Shown: positions 1 to 8,319 of the stretch, piece by piece
Numbering within the stretch: the first letter of the stretch is position 1
How the letters are laid out: each line of letters starts with the position of its first letter
Assembly: GCF_016634425.1 (NCBI RefSeq)
Contig: NZ_JAEPES010000001.1
Span: forward strand, 186,001-250,000
Length of the DNA: 64,000 bases
Direction: 5' to 3'
Source: Lacisediminihabitans changchengi
Lineage (GTDB): Bacteria; Actinomycetota; Actinomycetes; Actinomycetales; Microbacteriaceae
Notes under the pieces: model-generated
What the model saw: only the letters and a program-made list of their open reading frames with translations
Told to the model about the DNA's origin: nothing
The model's database searches: none
Program-made: the position numbers and the translations under genes

Positions 1-327
1 GTGGATGCTGCACAGCAGTCCGGCGGCGATCCGGACGAGTTGCCCGACCCCGCGCCGGGGAGTCGGCTTGCGCTGGCACCGGCGATGTACGCGTCGTCGT
101 TCACGCTCGAGAACCTGGCCCGCGTCACCGCACTGCGGAAGCTGGCCAGGGAACTCGACGTGTCGACCAGTGGTCTTGCTCTCGCGTGGCTACGACGGCA
201 TCCGTTGGTCACCGCGACGATCGTCGCGCCGAGGCGGACCGCGCAATGGGATGCAGTCACCGAGTCGCTCGCGCTTGACCTTCCTGAGGATGTGGCCGAG
301 CAGGTGAGCGCGCTCTTCCCGCTCTGA
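1..327 (+). CDS. aldo/keto reductase, C-terminal fragment
   Basis: This is the last 108 residues of a gene cut off by the left edge; the GTG at base 1 is probably an internal codon. The segment AWLRRHPLVTATIVAPRR followed by a Trp-containing helix is the typical end of the aldo/keto reductase TIM barrel, where the 'HP-V-IPG' loop helps bind NADP(H). Enzymes of this family reduce aldehydes and ketones in the cytoplasm; the substrate cannot be told from this part. The catalytic Asp/Tyr/Lys/His residues lie outside the window. Confidence 0.7.
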   Translation: MDAAQQSGGDPDELPDPAPGSRLALAPAMYASSFTLENLARVTALRKLARELDVSTSGLALAWLRRHPLVTATIVAPRRTAQWDAVTESLALDLPEDVAEQVSALFPL

Positions 328-416
328 GCAGCGCGCGGGGTCTAATCGGGGGTGCGCTGGGTCCGACCGGTGGCGCCTGGGTCTGACGTGCGCTGGTCTG
401 ACCGGTCGTGCCACCG

Positions 417-1772
417 CTACCCAGTGCCCATCGGGATCACCACCTTCCCTCCGCGTCGGGGCACCCGGTCGGTGTCGATCCACGGTGGTGGGACGAAGTA
501 TGGCACCCGTTCGCGCATCACGATCTCCCATCCGTCGTCGTGGATGCGGTGGTGGTGGAACGAGCACAACGGGATGCCGTTGGCCAGATCGGTCGGCCCG
601 CCGTTCGACCACCAGTGGAGATGGTGCGCCTCGGTGTAGCTGGGTGGGTGCGCGCAGGACGGGAAAACACAGCCGCCGAAGTGTTCGGCCAATGCCTGTC
701 GTTGTGCGGTGCTGAACAGTCGTCGTGACCGGCCCAGGTCGAGCACCTCGCCCTCCCCACCGAGCACTGCGGGGATGATGTTCGCCTCCGCCGCAAGGAG
801 ACGTGCGGTGGTGGCGGAGATCCCGGCCTCGATGCCGTCTATCTGTGCGGCACCGCACCCGTCGAGGAGCTGGTCGAGAGTCATCCGTATAACCATCGTC
901 ACCAGAGGAACCGTTGGCGCCGTCCCGAAGGATGCAATGGCCGCCCGGAACAGCTCTTCGGCGGCATCGGCGCGGCGTTGTGGCATGGTGCGGTCGTCGA
1001 GATCCACCATCCCATCCGTGGCGAGCCCCTGCTGGTCGCGGTCGCGTTTTTGCCGCAACTGCTCCCCTACGAGATGGTCGATACCGGCGCGGACGAGTCC
1101 GGCTGTTTCGGGTGGCATGGTCCACACGAACCGGGTCATTCCGTCCGGAAGCTGCACCATCGTCAACGACCGGCGGTGCCGGCGGATCACATCTCGTGGT
1201 TCGGCACCGTCTTGGTCGAGGTGGTCACGGACGTGCCGGGCGATACCGGCGACCTGTTTCACCGTCAACCCAGGCGCGTGATCGACCAGTGCCCGTTCGC
1301 CGGCAAGACGTGCGTCGGCACTGCAGCGGGGGGCGGCCTGCTCGAGTTCGTGCACGATCACCGCCGCGGCGTCGGCACTGACCGCACCCGTGGCCAGCGC
1401 CTCCCCGATGGCTGGGTAGCGGGCGGGAAGCGCTGATCCGTCCACCGCGGTCGCCGCCCTGGTTGCCTCACCAACCTCACACAGTCGGACACCCTCAGCT
1501 GAGGTGAGCTGCCACAACTCGGCAAGGAACAGCCCCGGTCTCGAGTGACCCGCCCGTCGCGCTATGCCGTCGCCACCGAGGTGAGGTGCTGAGCGGTGCG
1601 CGAGTTCGCCAGCGACCTGCGTCTGTGCATGATCGAGAGCCCGCCGCACACTGCGGAGATCCGCGGTGAGCGCGAGAAACTCGTCCGCCGACAGCGCCTC
1701 GAGATCGACGTCTCCCCACTCGTCAGCGAACGCACCGATGCGTGACGCGAGGGCCCGGGTGGAGAGCATCAT
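417..1772 (-). CDS. DUF222 / HNH endonuclease domain protein
   Basis: A 451-residue protein with an N-terminal helical DUF222 region (about residues 1-300) and a C-terminal HNH nuclease domain. The HNH core is visible near residues 375-425: a Cys-x4-Cys pair (CVFPSC), the AHHLHWW histidine cluster, an Asn in LANGIPLC and the HHHRIH metal-binding end. Such proteins are abundant, often multicopy, in actinobacteria (the 13E12 repeat family in mycobacteria); their biological role is unsettled, with mobile or selfish behaviour suspected. The gene stands alone, tail-to-tail with the aldo/keto reductase. Two ATG codons are adjacent at the start (1772 and 1769) and no strong ribosome site is visible, so the exact start is uncertain. 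Confidence 0.85.
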   Translation of the reverse strand: MMLSTRALASRIGAFADEWGDVDLEALSADEFLALTADLRSVRRALDHAQTQVAGELAHRSAPHLGGDGIARRAGHSRPGLFLAELWQLTSAEGVRLCEVGEATRAATAVDGSALPARYPAIGEALATGAVSADAAAVIVHELEQAAPRCSADARLAGERALVDHAPGLTVKQVAGIARHVRDHLDQDGAEPRDVIRRHRRSLTMVQLPDGMTRFVWTMPPETAGLVRAGIDHLVGEQLRQKRDRDQQGLATDGMVDLDDRTMPQRRADAAEELFRAAIASFGTAPTVPLVTMVIRMTLDQLLDGCGAAQIDGIEAGISATTARLLAAEANIIPAVLGGEGEVLDLGRSRRLFSTAQRQALAEHFGGCVFPSCAHPPSYTEAHHLHWWSNGGPTDLANGIPLCSFHHHRIHDDGWEIVMRERVPYFVPPPWIDTDRVPRRGGKVVIPMGTG

Positions 1773-1880
1773 AGGATGAGTTTCTCACCGACCACCGACA
1801 TTCCGATCGGGCCAATAATGCTGACCAGAGGGTTTTTATAAGTCCAACGAGTGGTGGGCCTGTGGAGGAGAGGAGGCGCC

Positions 1881-1898
1881 CTTCGACGAGCTCAGGGA
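1881..1898. repeat. single half of a CTTCGAC...CTCAGG repeat
   Basis: The string CTTCGACGAGCTCAGGGA matches one arm of the palindromic repeat found inside recG at 60781-60795, with one base changed. It lies in the 160-base gap between the HNH gene and the carbonic anhydrase gene. No matching second arm is visible nearby, so it looks like a decayed or partial copy. Confidence 0.5.
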
Positions 1899-1920
1899 CC
1901 ACACTCGCCACCATCCCGGC

Positions 1921-1926
1921 TACCGT
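1921..1926 (+). promoter_or_regulatory. -10 box for leaderless gamma-CA transcript
   Basis: TACCGT sits exactly 6 nt before the ATG at 1933. No ribosome site is present. The arrangement predicts transcription starting at the A of the start codon. Confidence 0.5.
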
Positions 1927-1932
1927 TGCCGC

Positions 1933-2445
1933 ATGAGCCTGATCCTGCCGTTCGGTGACCGCACACCCTCCGTCGCCCCCACCGCCTGGGTCGCGCCGAC
2001 CGCCACGCTGATCGGCGGCGTCACACTGCACGATTCCGCGAGCGTGTTCTACGGCGCAGTTCTGCGCGCCGACACCGACGACATCACGATCGGCCCGGGC
2101 AGCAACCTCCAAGACAACGTGGTCGTGCACTGCGACGCCGGCATCCCGACGGTCGTCGGCGCGGGCGTCAGCGTCGGCCATGCCGCCGTGCTGCACGGCT
2201 GCACCATCGAAGACGACTGCCTGATCGGGATGTCCGCGACAGTGCTCAACGGAGCCGTGGTCGGCAAGGGCTCGCTGGTGGCCGCCGGTGCCGTGGTGCT
2301 CGAGGGCACGGTCATCCCGCCCCGGTCACTCGTGGCGGGAGTGCCCGCCAAGGTGCGCCGAGAATTGACTGCCGAGGAGATCGAGGGCGTGCGCGAGAAC
2401 GCCAGACACTACCTGGCGCTCTCCGTGCAGCATCGCGAGCTGTAG
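1933..2445 (+). CDS. gamma-class carbonic anhydrase / hexapeptide-repeat protein
   Basis: A 170-residue left-handed beta-helix protein. Repeated hexapeptide turns ([LIV]-G-x4 pattern: IGGVTL, IGPGSN, VGAGVS, IGMSAT) run through most of the length, followed by a C-terminal helix. VVHCD and the VGHAAVLHGC segment supply the His residues that bind metal in gamma-carbonic anhydrases and relatives such as YrdA/PaaY. The likely role is a cytoplasmic CO2/bicarbonate interconverting trimer, but many family members have no proven activity. It is monocistronic and probably leaderless. The end of the gene is part of a tandem duplication shared with the convergent neighbour. Confidence 0.8.
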   Translation: MSLILPFGDRTPSVAPTAWVAPTATLIGGVTLHDSASVFYGAVLRADTDDITIGPGSNLQDNVVVHCDAGIPTVVGAGVSVGHAAVLHGCTIEDDCLIGMSATVLNGAVVGKGSLVAAGAVVLEGTVIPPRSLVAGVPAKVRRELTAEEIEGVRENARHYLALSVQHREL

Positions 2446-2498
2446 CGCCCTAGTGCCGGGCGCGAAGCATCGCGAGCTGTAGCGCCCTAGTGCCGGGC
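2430..2498. repeat. two copies of a 32-bp direct repeat, 37-bp period
   Basis: A 32-base segment (GCATCGCGAGCTGTAGCGCC... onward) occurs at 2430-2461 and again, identically, at 2467-2498. Copy 1 contains the last codons and TAG stop of the carbonic anhydrase gene; copy 2 contains the stop codon (CTA on the plus strand) of the convergent membrane protein gene. Each copy carries sequence matching both gene ends, so this looks like a recent duplication across the tail-to-tail junction. Confidence 0.85.
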
Positions 2499-2795
2499 AC
2501 CCAGCGCCGCGACGATCAGCCCGGCGATCGGAATAAGCGCGACGACGAGCGCGACGGTGGAGAGCACTTTCGCGCTGGTGCGCAGCAGTCCGACGATCGA
2601 GAGCACCACGGCGACCACGAGGAGACCTGTGCCGACGTAGAAGATGACGATGCTGGCATCCGAGAGCCGACCGCCGAGAGCCGCGTCGACGCCACTGATG
2701 AACCCGCCGTAGCCGAGCCCGGCACCGACGATCGCGAGCACGAGGGCGACGAGGGCGGTGCGTCCGGGAAAGTAGCGGGGCTCGGGCGTCGACAT
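2487..2795 (-). CDS. small membrane protein, unknown function
   Basis: A 102-residue protein with three likely membrane helices at about residues 13-34, 46-66 and 74-97, and a short polar N terminus (MSTPEPRYFPGR). It resembles the small uncharacterised 'DUF4190-like' membrane proteins common in actinobacteria, but no family can be fixed by eye. It lies 7 bases downstream of ftsY on the same strand and is probably co-transcribed after it. Its stop codon lies inside the duplicated 32-bp repeat. No function can be assigned. Confidence 0.6.
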   Translation of the reverse strand: MSTPEPRYFPGRTALVALVLAIVGAGLGYGGFISGVDAALGGRLSDASIVIFYVGTGLLVVAVVLSIVGLLRTSAKVLSTVALVVALIPIAGLIVAALGARH

Positions 2796-2802
2796 GAGCT
2801 TC

Positions 2803-3672
2803 CTAACCGATGAGGTTCGTCACGAACACGTGCGGGGTGAAACCGGTGAGGTCACCGATCCCCTCGCCCTGGCCGACGAGCTTGATCGGGATGCCGGTCT
2901 TCTCTTGCACAGACAGCACGAAGCCGCCCTTGGCCGAGCCGTCGAGCTTGGTGAGCACGAGCCCGGTCACCCCGGCGTGTTCGATGAACGCCTGCGCCTG
3001 GGCGAGACCGTTCTGGCCGGTTGTGGCGTCGAGCACCAGGAGAACCTCGGCGATCTCGGTCTGCTTCTCGACCACGCGCTTGATCTTCCCGAGCTCGTCC
3101 ATGAGCCCGCTCTTGGTCTGCAGGCGGCCCGCGGTGTCGATGAGCACGATCTCGATGCCCTCGCGCTGCGCCCGCTCCACGGTCTGGAAGGCCACGGATG
3201 CCGGGTCCTGCCCCTGCTGCTGCGGCCTCTGGATGGCGGCTCCACCCCGCTCCGCCCAGGTGGCCAACTGCTCGACGGCGGCCGCACGGAAGGTGTCTGC
3301 GGCACCGACGATGACGCTGCGACCGTAGTTGCCGAGGAACTTGGCGAACTTGCCGATGGTTGTCGTCTTGCCGACCCCATTCACCCCCACGACCAGCACG
3401 ACGGCGGGGCGGTTGGAGAGGTGGAGGGTGGGATCGAGTGTGGAGAGACGCTCCTCGAGGGTCTCGCGCAGCATCCGTCGCAGGTCGGCCGGGTCGGTGG
3501 TATTAAACCGTCGAACGGATGCGCGCAACTCGGCCACGATCGACTCGGTGAGGTCTGGGCCGAAGTCGGCGGTGATCAGGGCGTCTTCAAGGTCGTCCCA
3601 GGTCGCGTCGTCGATGGTCTTGCGAGCGAACATGCCCTTGAGAGCGCCAGACAGGGACCACGGTGTTGCCAT
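2803..3672 (-). CDS. ftsY: signal recognition particle receptor FtsY
   Basis: The SRP receptor GTPase docks ribosome-SRP complexes at the membrane for insertion of membrane proteins. The 289-residue protein has the helical N domain (about 15-85) and the G domain: P-loop GVNGVGKTTT at 96-105, DTFRAAA at 126-132, DTAGR at 179-183 and TKLDGSAKGG at 241-250. The long acidic A domain of E. coli FtsY is absent, as is usual in actinobacteria; only a short N-terminal stretch precedes the N domain. The ATG at 3672 has no ribosome site but lies 6 nt after TAGCAT, suggesting a leaderless message. Confidence 0.96.
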   Translation of the reverse strand: MATPWSLSGALKGMFARKTIDDATWDDLEDALITADFGPDLTESIVAELRASVRRFNTTDPADLRRMLRETLEERLSTLDPTLHLSNRPAVVLVVGVNGVGKTTTIGKFAKFLGNYGRSVIVGAADTFRAAAVEQLATWAERGGAAIQRPQQQGQDPASVAFQTVERAQREGIEIVLIDTAGRLQTKSGLMDELGKIKRVVEKQTEIAEVLLVLDATTGQNGLAQAQAFIEHAGVTGLVLTKLDGSAKGGFVLSVQEKTGIPIKLVGQGEGIGDLTGFTPHVFVTNLIG

Positions 3673-3678
3673 GGCACC

Positions 3679-3684
3679 ATGCTA
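3679..3684 (-). promoter_or_regulatory. -10 box for leaderless ftsY transcript
   Basis: On the minus strand TAGCAT is followed by six bases and then the ftsY ATG (3672). No Shine-Dalgarno-like sequence is present in between. Confidence 0.5.
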
Positions 3685-3733
3685 CCGACCAGATCGGCGA
3701 CGCCCGGAGCACGCCCACGCTGTCAGCGGGCAA

Positions 3734-4495
3734 TTACCGCGGTGCGAAGGTTTCGCCGCGGTGCTCGAGCACCACCTCACGAGCGATCGAGGCGCCCCAG
3801 ACTGCGTAGCTGTGGGAGAAACGGAGGTCGTTGGTCTCGGCGATCCAGACCTCTGCCGCGAGGCCCTCGGGAAATTCCGTGAACTGGCAGCGGGGATACC
3901 GCTCGGCGACAGTCCTCGACACCGCGTTGAGCTCTCGGCATTCCCGCCCGATCTCTCGCTGGGTGAACCTGGTCAGAGATCCGATTTTCTCAATCGGCGG
4001 GATCGCGGCGATTACCACGCAGCCCGCGGTACCGACCGCGGCCTGCACCGCCTCGATCGCGGCGACGAGGCCGTCGCTCCATTGACGCGGTGATACGAAC
4101 ATCATGCTCTCCAGCGCGCCGAGTTGGATGATGGCCACATCGACATCCGCAAGTTTCGATGCGCTCGCCGCCGCGGAATCCGGTACGGCTGCCAAGTGGA
4201 AGCCTTCGACGGGCACCAGCTGCCAGTTCACGCCGTGCCCCGTGCGGTGCGCGAGCGCCCGCGAGAAACAGGCACCGAGCGACAGATCGAAGGTGATCAC
4301 TCCAAGACCGACGCTATTCCAGTCCCCGAGAATGGCGACGGAAAACGGATCTGGCCCCTCGACCGCACCCCGCGGTTCGTCGGTCGGGTACACCGAGTTC
4401 GACGAGATCTTGCGTCGGTACGACAGCTCCAACTGACACGCCGTCTTCGCGATGATGCGGCGTATTTCAGCTGCACGTTCTTGAATGGAGAGCAT
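3734..4495 (-). CDS. SGNH/GDSL-hydrolase-like protein with altered nucleophile block
   Basis: A 253-residue protein with SGNH-hydrolase block spacing. Block I reads ILGDWNSVGLGV (about 52-63) where GDS-x-x-x-G-x-G is expected, so the Ser is displaced or lost; block III reads IIQLGALES where GxND is usual; the C-terminal catalytic Asp/His block is matched by DLRFSHSYAVWG (about 227-238). It has no signal peptide and is probably cytoplasmic. It may be a diverged esterase or a non-catalytic relative. The ATG at 4495 is preferred over the GTG at 4498 because GAGGG lies 7 nt before the ATG. A strong sigma-70-type promoter precedes it. It is a single-gene unit between ftsY and smc. Confidence 0.5.
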   Translation of the reverse strand: MLSIQERAAEIRRIIAKTACQLELSYRRKISSNSVYPTDEPRGAVEGPDPFSVAILGDWNSVGLGVITFDLSLGACFSRALAHRTGHGVNWQLVPVEGFHLAAVPDSAAASASKLADVDVAIIQLGALESMMFVSPRQWSDGLVAAIEAVQAAVGTAGCVVIAAIPPIEKIGSLTRFTQREIGRECRELNAVSRTVAERYPRCQFTEFPEGLAAEVWIAETNDLRFSHSYAVWGASIAREVVLEHRGETFAPR

Positions 4496-4543
4496 CACTG
4501 ATCCCTCGTACGTTGTAACGAGTCCCCGCCCGGTGTGTCCCCC

Positions 4544-4572
4544 ATTATGCCGACACGGCGCATCAGAGTCAA
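4544..4572 (-). promoter_or_regulatory. sigma-70-type promoter of the SGNH-like gene
   Basis: Minus-strand TTGACT (plus 4567-4572) and CATAAT (plus 4544-4549) are separated by exactly 17 bp. This is one of the closest matches to the vegetative consensus in the window. Predicted start of transcription is near 4537, leaving a leader of about 40 nt before the ATG at 4495. Confidence 0.7.
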
Positions 4573-4573
4573 C

Positions 4574-4602
4574 GTGTTTACAAGGCTCCGCGATGTAAAC
4601 AC
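4574..4602. promoter_or_regulatory. 9-bp inverted repeat GTGTTTACA-N11-TGTAAACAC
   Basis: Perfect arms at 4574-4582 and 4594-4602 with an 11-bp spacer. It begins one base beyond the -35 box of the SGNH-like promoter and ends 7 bases before the smc stop codon. There is no T-run after it in the smc direction, so it fits an operator for a dimeric regulator better than a terminator. It is AT-rich for this genome. Confidence 0.55.
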
Positions 4603-4609
4603 ACGTGGG

Positions 4610-7600
4610 TCAGGCGGTCTTCGACTCGATCCGTTGCCCGACTACCGCGCTGATCCCATCCGCCCGCATAGAGACGCCATAGAGCGCATCGGCGATTTCC
4701 ATCGTGCGCTTCTGGTGCGTGATCACGATGAGTTGGGATGTCTGGCGCAGGTCTTCGAAGATCTGCAGCAGGCGACCGAGGTTGGCATCGTCGAGCGCCG
4801 CCTCCACCTCGTCCATGATGTAGAACGGGCTGGGGCGCGCTTTGAAAATCGCGATGAGCAGCGCCACCGCGGCCAGCGATCGCTCCCCACCACTGAGCAG
4901 CGAGAGCCTCTCGATCTTCTTGCCTGCCGGCTTGACGGTCACCTCGATGCCCGTGGTGAGCAGGTTCTCGGGGTCGGTGAGATGGATGCTGCCGCTTCCG
5001 CCCGGGAATAACACGGGGAACACCTGGTCGAACGCCGCACGGGTGTCTTCGAACGCGCTGGAGAAGATGTCCTGCATCTTCTCGTCGATCTCCTCGATGA
5101 TCGTGAGCAGGTCTTTGCGCGTGCTAGTGAGGTCGGTGAGCTGTTCGGTGAGGAACTTGTGCCGCTGTTCGAGAGCCGCGAACTCCTCGAGAGCGAGCGG
5201 GTTGACCCGGCCGAGCTGAGCGAGTTTTCGCTCGGCCTTGGCAAGGCGCGCCTGCTGCTCGGCCCGCACGAACGGGATGCCGGGTGGCGGCGCTTCGACA
5301 GCCGGGTCGATTAGCTCGGGGCCGGCGTCGAGGGGCACCAGCTGGTCCGGGCCGTACTCCGCCACCAGCACGTCCTCGACCAGGCCGAGCTCGCCGCCGG
5401 CGCGCTCGAGCAGGCTCGACAGCTGCAGCTTCTTCTCGTAGACCTGCATCTCCAGGCCATGCACGTCATCGCTGACCGCGGTCAGCCGCTCCCGCAGCGC
5501 GCTCTCCCCGCGACGGAGTTCGGTCAGTTCCTCATTCTGCGCGGCACGCTCGGCCTCGCGCGCGGCGAGCTCCACGCGGGCTTCCGACACCGACCTGTCG
5601 ACCGCGTCGAGCACGGCAGGCAGCGCGTCGACCACCGACTGTGCCGACGCGACCTGACGACGACGGATGACCGCGCGCCGCGCCGCTTCCTCGGCCGCGG
5701 CCCGTTCGGCCTGGAGCTGGCGCGCGAGTTGCTCCGCGCGGAGCTGTTCCGCCCGAACCCGCTCCCGCGCGGTCTCCACCTGCAGTCGGGCCTCCAGCTC
5801 CCGCTCGCGAGCTACCTCGAGTTCCTCGAGCACTCCATCACGGGCGGCGACGTCGAGGATCGGCCGGGGACGGGATGCCGCGTTCTCGAGTTCGTGGCGT
5901 GCGGTGTCGGCCGCGGCAGCGGCATCCGTCACCGTCTCTTCGGCGAGGGCGAGACCGCGCTCGAGGCGCTCGGCCTCGGCCTGTGCGGCCTCGACCTGCA
6001 CGCGCAGGCGGTTGAGTTTCTCGGTCTGAGCAGCCAGGCGGGAGTCGAACTCGCGCAGCGACGCGAGAGCACGGCTCGACTGCTCCTTGGCGACCTGCAG
6101 GCGTCCGCGCTGCTCGGCCAGGGCGAAGCGAGCCCGGTCGAGCAGGGCCGTCACCTCGGTGAGGCGGTGATCTGCGGCATCCCGGTCGGCGACAAGTTCG
6201 AGGCGGGAGCGCTTGGCCCCGGAGCCGCCCTTGAGCACGTGGCGGCTGAGTACGTCACCGGACTTGGTGATGACTGTGAGGGAGTCGGTGGCGCTCGCCC
6301 GGTTCCACGCTGCGCGGGCGGACGGGATGTCGTCGGCGATCAGCACATCGCGCAGGATCGCCTTCACCCCGTCGGGCGCGGTGACCACGCTCAGTGCGCT
6401 GACGACGCCGGGGCCGGTGGCAGGAGCCACGGCATCCGTATCGGAATCGGCGATCACGAGCTCGATGCGGCCGAAGTCCGCCTCTCCCGCGTGCGCGAGC
6501 GCGTCGATCGCGGCGTCGCGATTCTCCGCAAGCACCGCGTCAGCGAGCGACCCGAGGGCCGCCGCAATGGCCGCCTCATACCCGGGTTGCACCTGCACGT
6601 TCTCGGCGACCAAGCCACGGATGCCCGCGAGCCGCGCGTTCACCAGAGCGCTCGAGCCGTCCTTCTGGTCGAGTGCCATCGACAGGGCGCCGGTGCGAGC
6701 GGCGAGCGCGTCACGTTCGCGCTCGTGGCCGTGCAGCTCGTCGCGCAGCCGGTCGATCTCGGCCTCCGCCTCCGTCACCTCGCCCTGGGCGATCTGATAC
6801 GCGGCGTCGAGATCGGTGTCGGCGGTGTCACCGATCGCCGCCTCCGCTTCGAGGGAGGCGAACTGGGTCTGCGCGTTCTCGCGGCGTTGGAGGGCAGCAT
6901 CGAGCGCGTTCTGCTGGCGCAGCACCTCGCCACGCACTGCGGCGAGACGGGAGGCGGCGGCGTCGCGCTGACCGGTGAGTTTGGAGAGCTCGAGGTCGTG
7001 CCGAGAGACGAGGGACGACTGGTAGGCGATCTGCTCGTCGAGGCCGTCGAGGTTGGCCCTGGCGACCGCCGTGGCTCCCTGGGCGTCACGCCAGACACCC
7101 TCCGCGTCCTCGATCGCGAGCGCGAGGCGCTGCACCTCCTCGGCAGCGTCGGCCACCATCTGGCGGGTCACGCCCTGACCGGTCTCCTGCACCTCGGCCT
7201 GCTGACCGAGGAGGGCGAGCCGCTGGCCCGCCAGCGTATAGAGGCCGCGGAGGCGTTCCTGCACCGACTCGAGTCCGAAGGCGGTACGACGGGCGAGGTC
7301 GACGGCGTCGCCCACCTGCGCCTGCTCGATGCGGGACTCGCGCAGTTTCGCCTGATCCAACTGTTCCTGCAACACGATGCGCTCGGTCTTGCGCTCGCTC
7401 TCGCTGCGTGAGTTCGCGGTGATGGCGGCGCGCAGCTCGACCACCTCGTCGGCCAGGAGGCGAGCCCGGGCATCCCGCACGATCGCGGCGATCGACTGCG
7501 CCTCTTTGGCGATCTCGGCCTGATGACCGAGCGGCTTCAGCTGACGACGGATCTCACCGGCGAGGTCGGAGAGCCGGGTGAGGTTGGCCTGCATGGCGTC

Positions 7601-8143
7601 GAGTTTGCGGAGCGTCTTCTCTTTGCGGCGGCGGTGCTTGAGGATTCCCGCGGCCTCCTCGATGAACCCGCGCCGCTCCTCGGGGGTCGCGTGCAGCACC
7701 GCGTCGAGCTGCCCCTGGCCGACGATGACGTGCATCTCGCGGCCGAGTCCCGAGTCGCTCAACAGTTCCTGCACGTCGAGCAGACGCACCGTACTGCCGT
7801 TGATCGCGTACTCGCTGCCGCCGTTGCGGAACAGGGTGCGGGCGATCGTCACCTCGGCGTATTCGATCGGCAGCGCGCCATCCGAATTGTCGATGGTGAG
7901 GATGACCTCGGCTCGCCCCAGCGGACCCCGGGTCGACGTGCCGGCGAAGATGACGTCTTCCATCTTGCCGCCGCGGAGGGTCTTCGCGCCCTGCTCCCCC
8001 ATCACCCAGGCGAGCGCATCGACGACGTTGGACTTGCCGGAGCCATTCGGCCCGACGACGCAGGTGACGCCCTGCTCGAAGGCGAAGGTGGTGGGCTGGG
8101 CGAAGGACTTGAATCCCTTGAGGGTCAGGCTCTTCAGATACAC
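4610..8143 (-). CDS. smc: chromosome segregation ATPase SMC
   Basis: Structural maintenance of chromosomes protein, which acts with ScpA/ScpB to compact and separate chromosomes. The head halves are at both ends: Walker A GPNGSGKSN at residues 31-39 and, near the C terminus, the signature LSGGERSL and Walker B FYIMDEVEAALDD. Between them are two long Ala/Glu/Arg-rich coiled-coil arms and a central hinge (about residues 500-650). The frame is open further upstream, but the GTG at 8143 is chosen: it gives 1177 residues, the family's usual size, begins VYLKSLTLKGFKSF as in homologues, and has AAGGGGG upstream. It is monocistronic here. Confidence 0.95.
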   Translation of the reverse strand: MYLKSLTLKGFKSFAQPTTFAFEQGVTCVVGPNGSGKSNVVDALAWVMGEQGAKTLRGGKMEDVIFAGTSTRGPLGRAEVILTIDNSDGALPIEYAEVTIARTLFRNGGSEYAINGSTVRLLDVQELLSDSGLGREMHVIVGQGQLDAVLHATPEERRGFIEEAAGILKHRRRKEKTLRKLDAMQANLTRLSDLAGEIRRQLKPLGHQAEIAKEAQSIAAIVRDARARLLADEVVELRAAITANSRSESERKTERIVLQEQLDQAKLRESRIEQAQVGDAVDLARRTAFGLESVQERLRGLYTLAGQRLALLGQQAEVQETGQGVTRQMVADAAEEVQRLALAIEDAEGVWRDAQGATAVARANLDGLDEQIAYQSSLVSRHDLELSKLTGQRDAAASRLAAVRGEVLRQQNALDAALQRRENAQTQFASLEAEAAIGDTADTDLDAAYQIAQGEVTEAEAEIDRLRDELHGHERERDALAARTGALSMALDQKDGSSALVNARLAGIRGLVAENVQVQPGYEAAIAAALGSLADAVLAENRDAAIDALAHAGEADFGRIELVIADSDTDAVAPATGPGVVSALSVVTAPDGVKAILRDVLIADDIPSARAAWNRASATDSLTVITKSGDVLSRHVLKGGSGAKRSRLELVADRDAADHRLTEVTALLDRARFALAEQRGRLQVAKEQSSRALASLREFDSRLAAQTEKLNRLRVQVEAAQAEAERLERGLALAEETVTDAAAAADTARHELENAASRPRPILDVAARDGVLEELEVARERELEARLQVETARERVRAEQLRAEQLARQLQAERAAAEEAARRAVIRRRQVASAQSVVDALPAVLDAVDRSVSEARVELAAREAERAAQNEELTELRRGESALRERLTAVSDDVHGLEMQVYEKKLQLSSLLERAGGELGLVEDVLVAEYGPDQLVPLDAGPELIDPAVEAPPPGIPFVRAEQQARLAKAERKLAQLGRVNPLALEEFAALEQRHKFLTEQLTDLTSTRKDLLTIIEEIDEKMQDIFSSAFEDTRAAFDQVFPVLFPGGSGSIHLTDPENLLTTGIEVTVKPAGKKIERLSLLSGGERSLAAVALLIAIFKARPSPFYIMDEVEAALDDANLGRLLQIFEDLRQTSQLIVITHQKRTMEIADALYGVSMRADGISAVVGQRIESKTA

Positions 8144-8319
8144 GCCCGCCCCCTTCTGTTCGCCAGGAATGACTGCTATCGACCAGGCACCACGGTACCG
8201 GAACCCGCCCGCAATCCTCGGCAGGCCAGCGCTCAGACACAGGGGCCTGACAATTGTCACGCTCCGATCGTGACGACCGTCGTGGGCGGGCGGATGTCTG
8301 CTCCGCAAGGCTTGCAGTC

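Noticed and set aside
4574-4602. Rho-independent terminator for smc
   Set aside because: The stem is good but AT-rich at its base, the loop is long and no T-run follows in the smc direction; its location next to a -35 box favours an operator.
5459-7411. A 650-codon open frame on the plus strand, antisense to smc
   Set aside because: It mirrors the codon bias of the high-GC smc gene, has no recognisable domain, and smc motifs on the other strand are unambiguous.
8144-8308. Longer smc start at 8308
   Set aside because: It adds 55 residues without similarity to SMC proteins; the GTG at 8143 has a good ribosome site and gives the normal N terminus.
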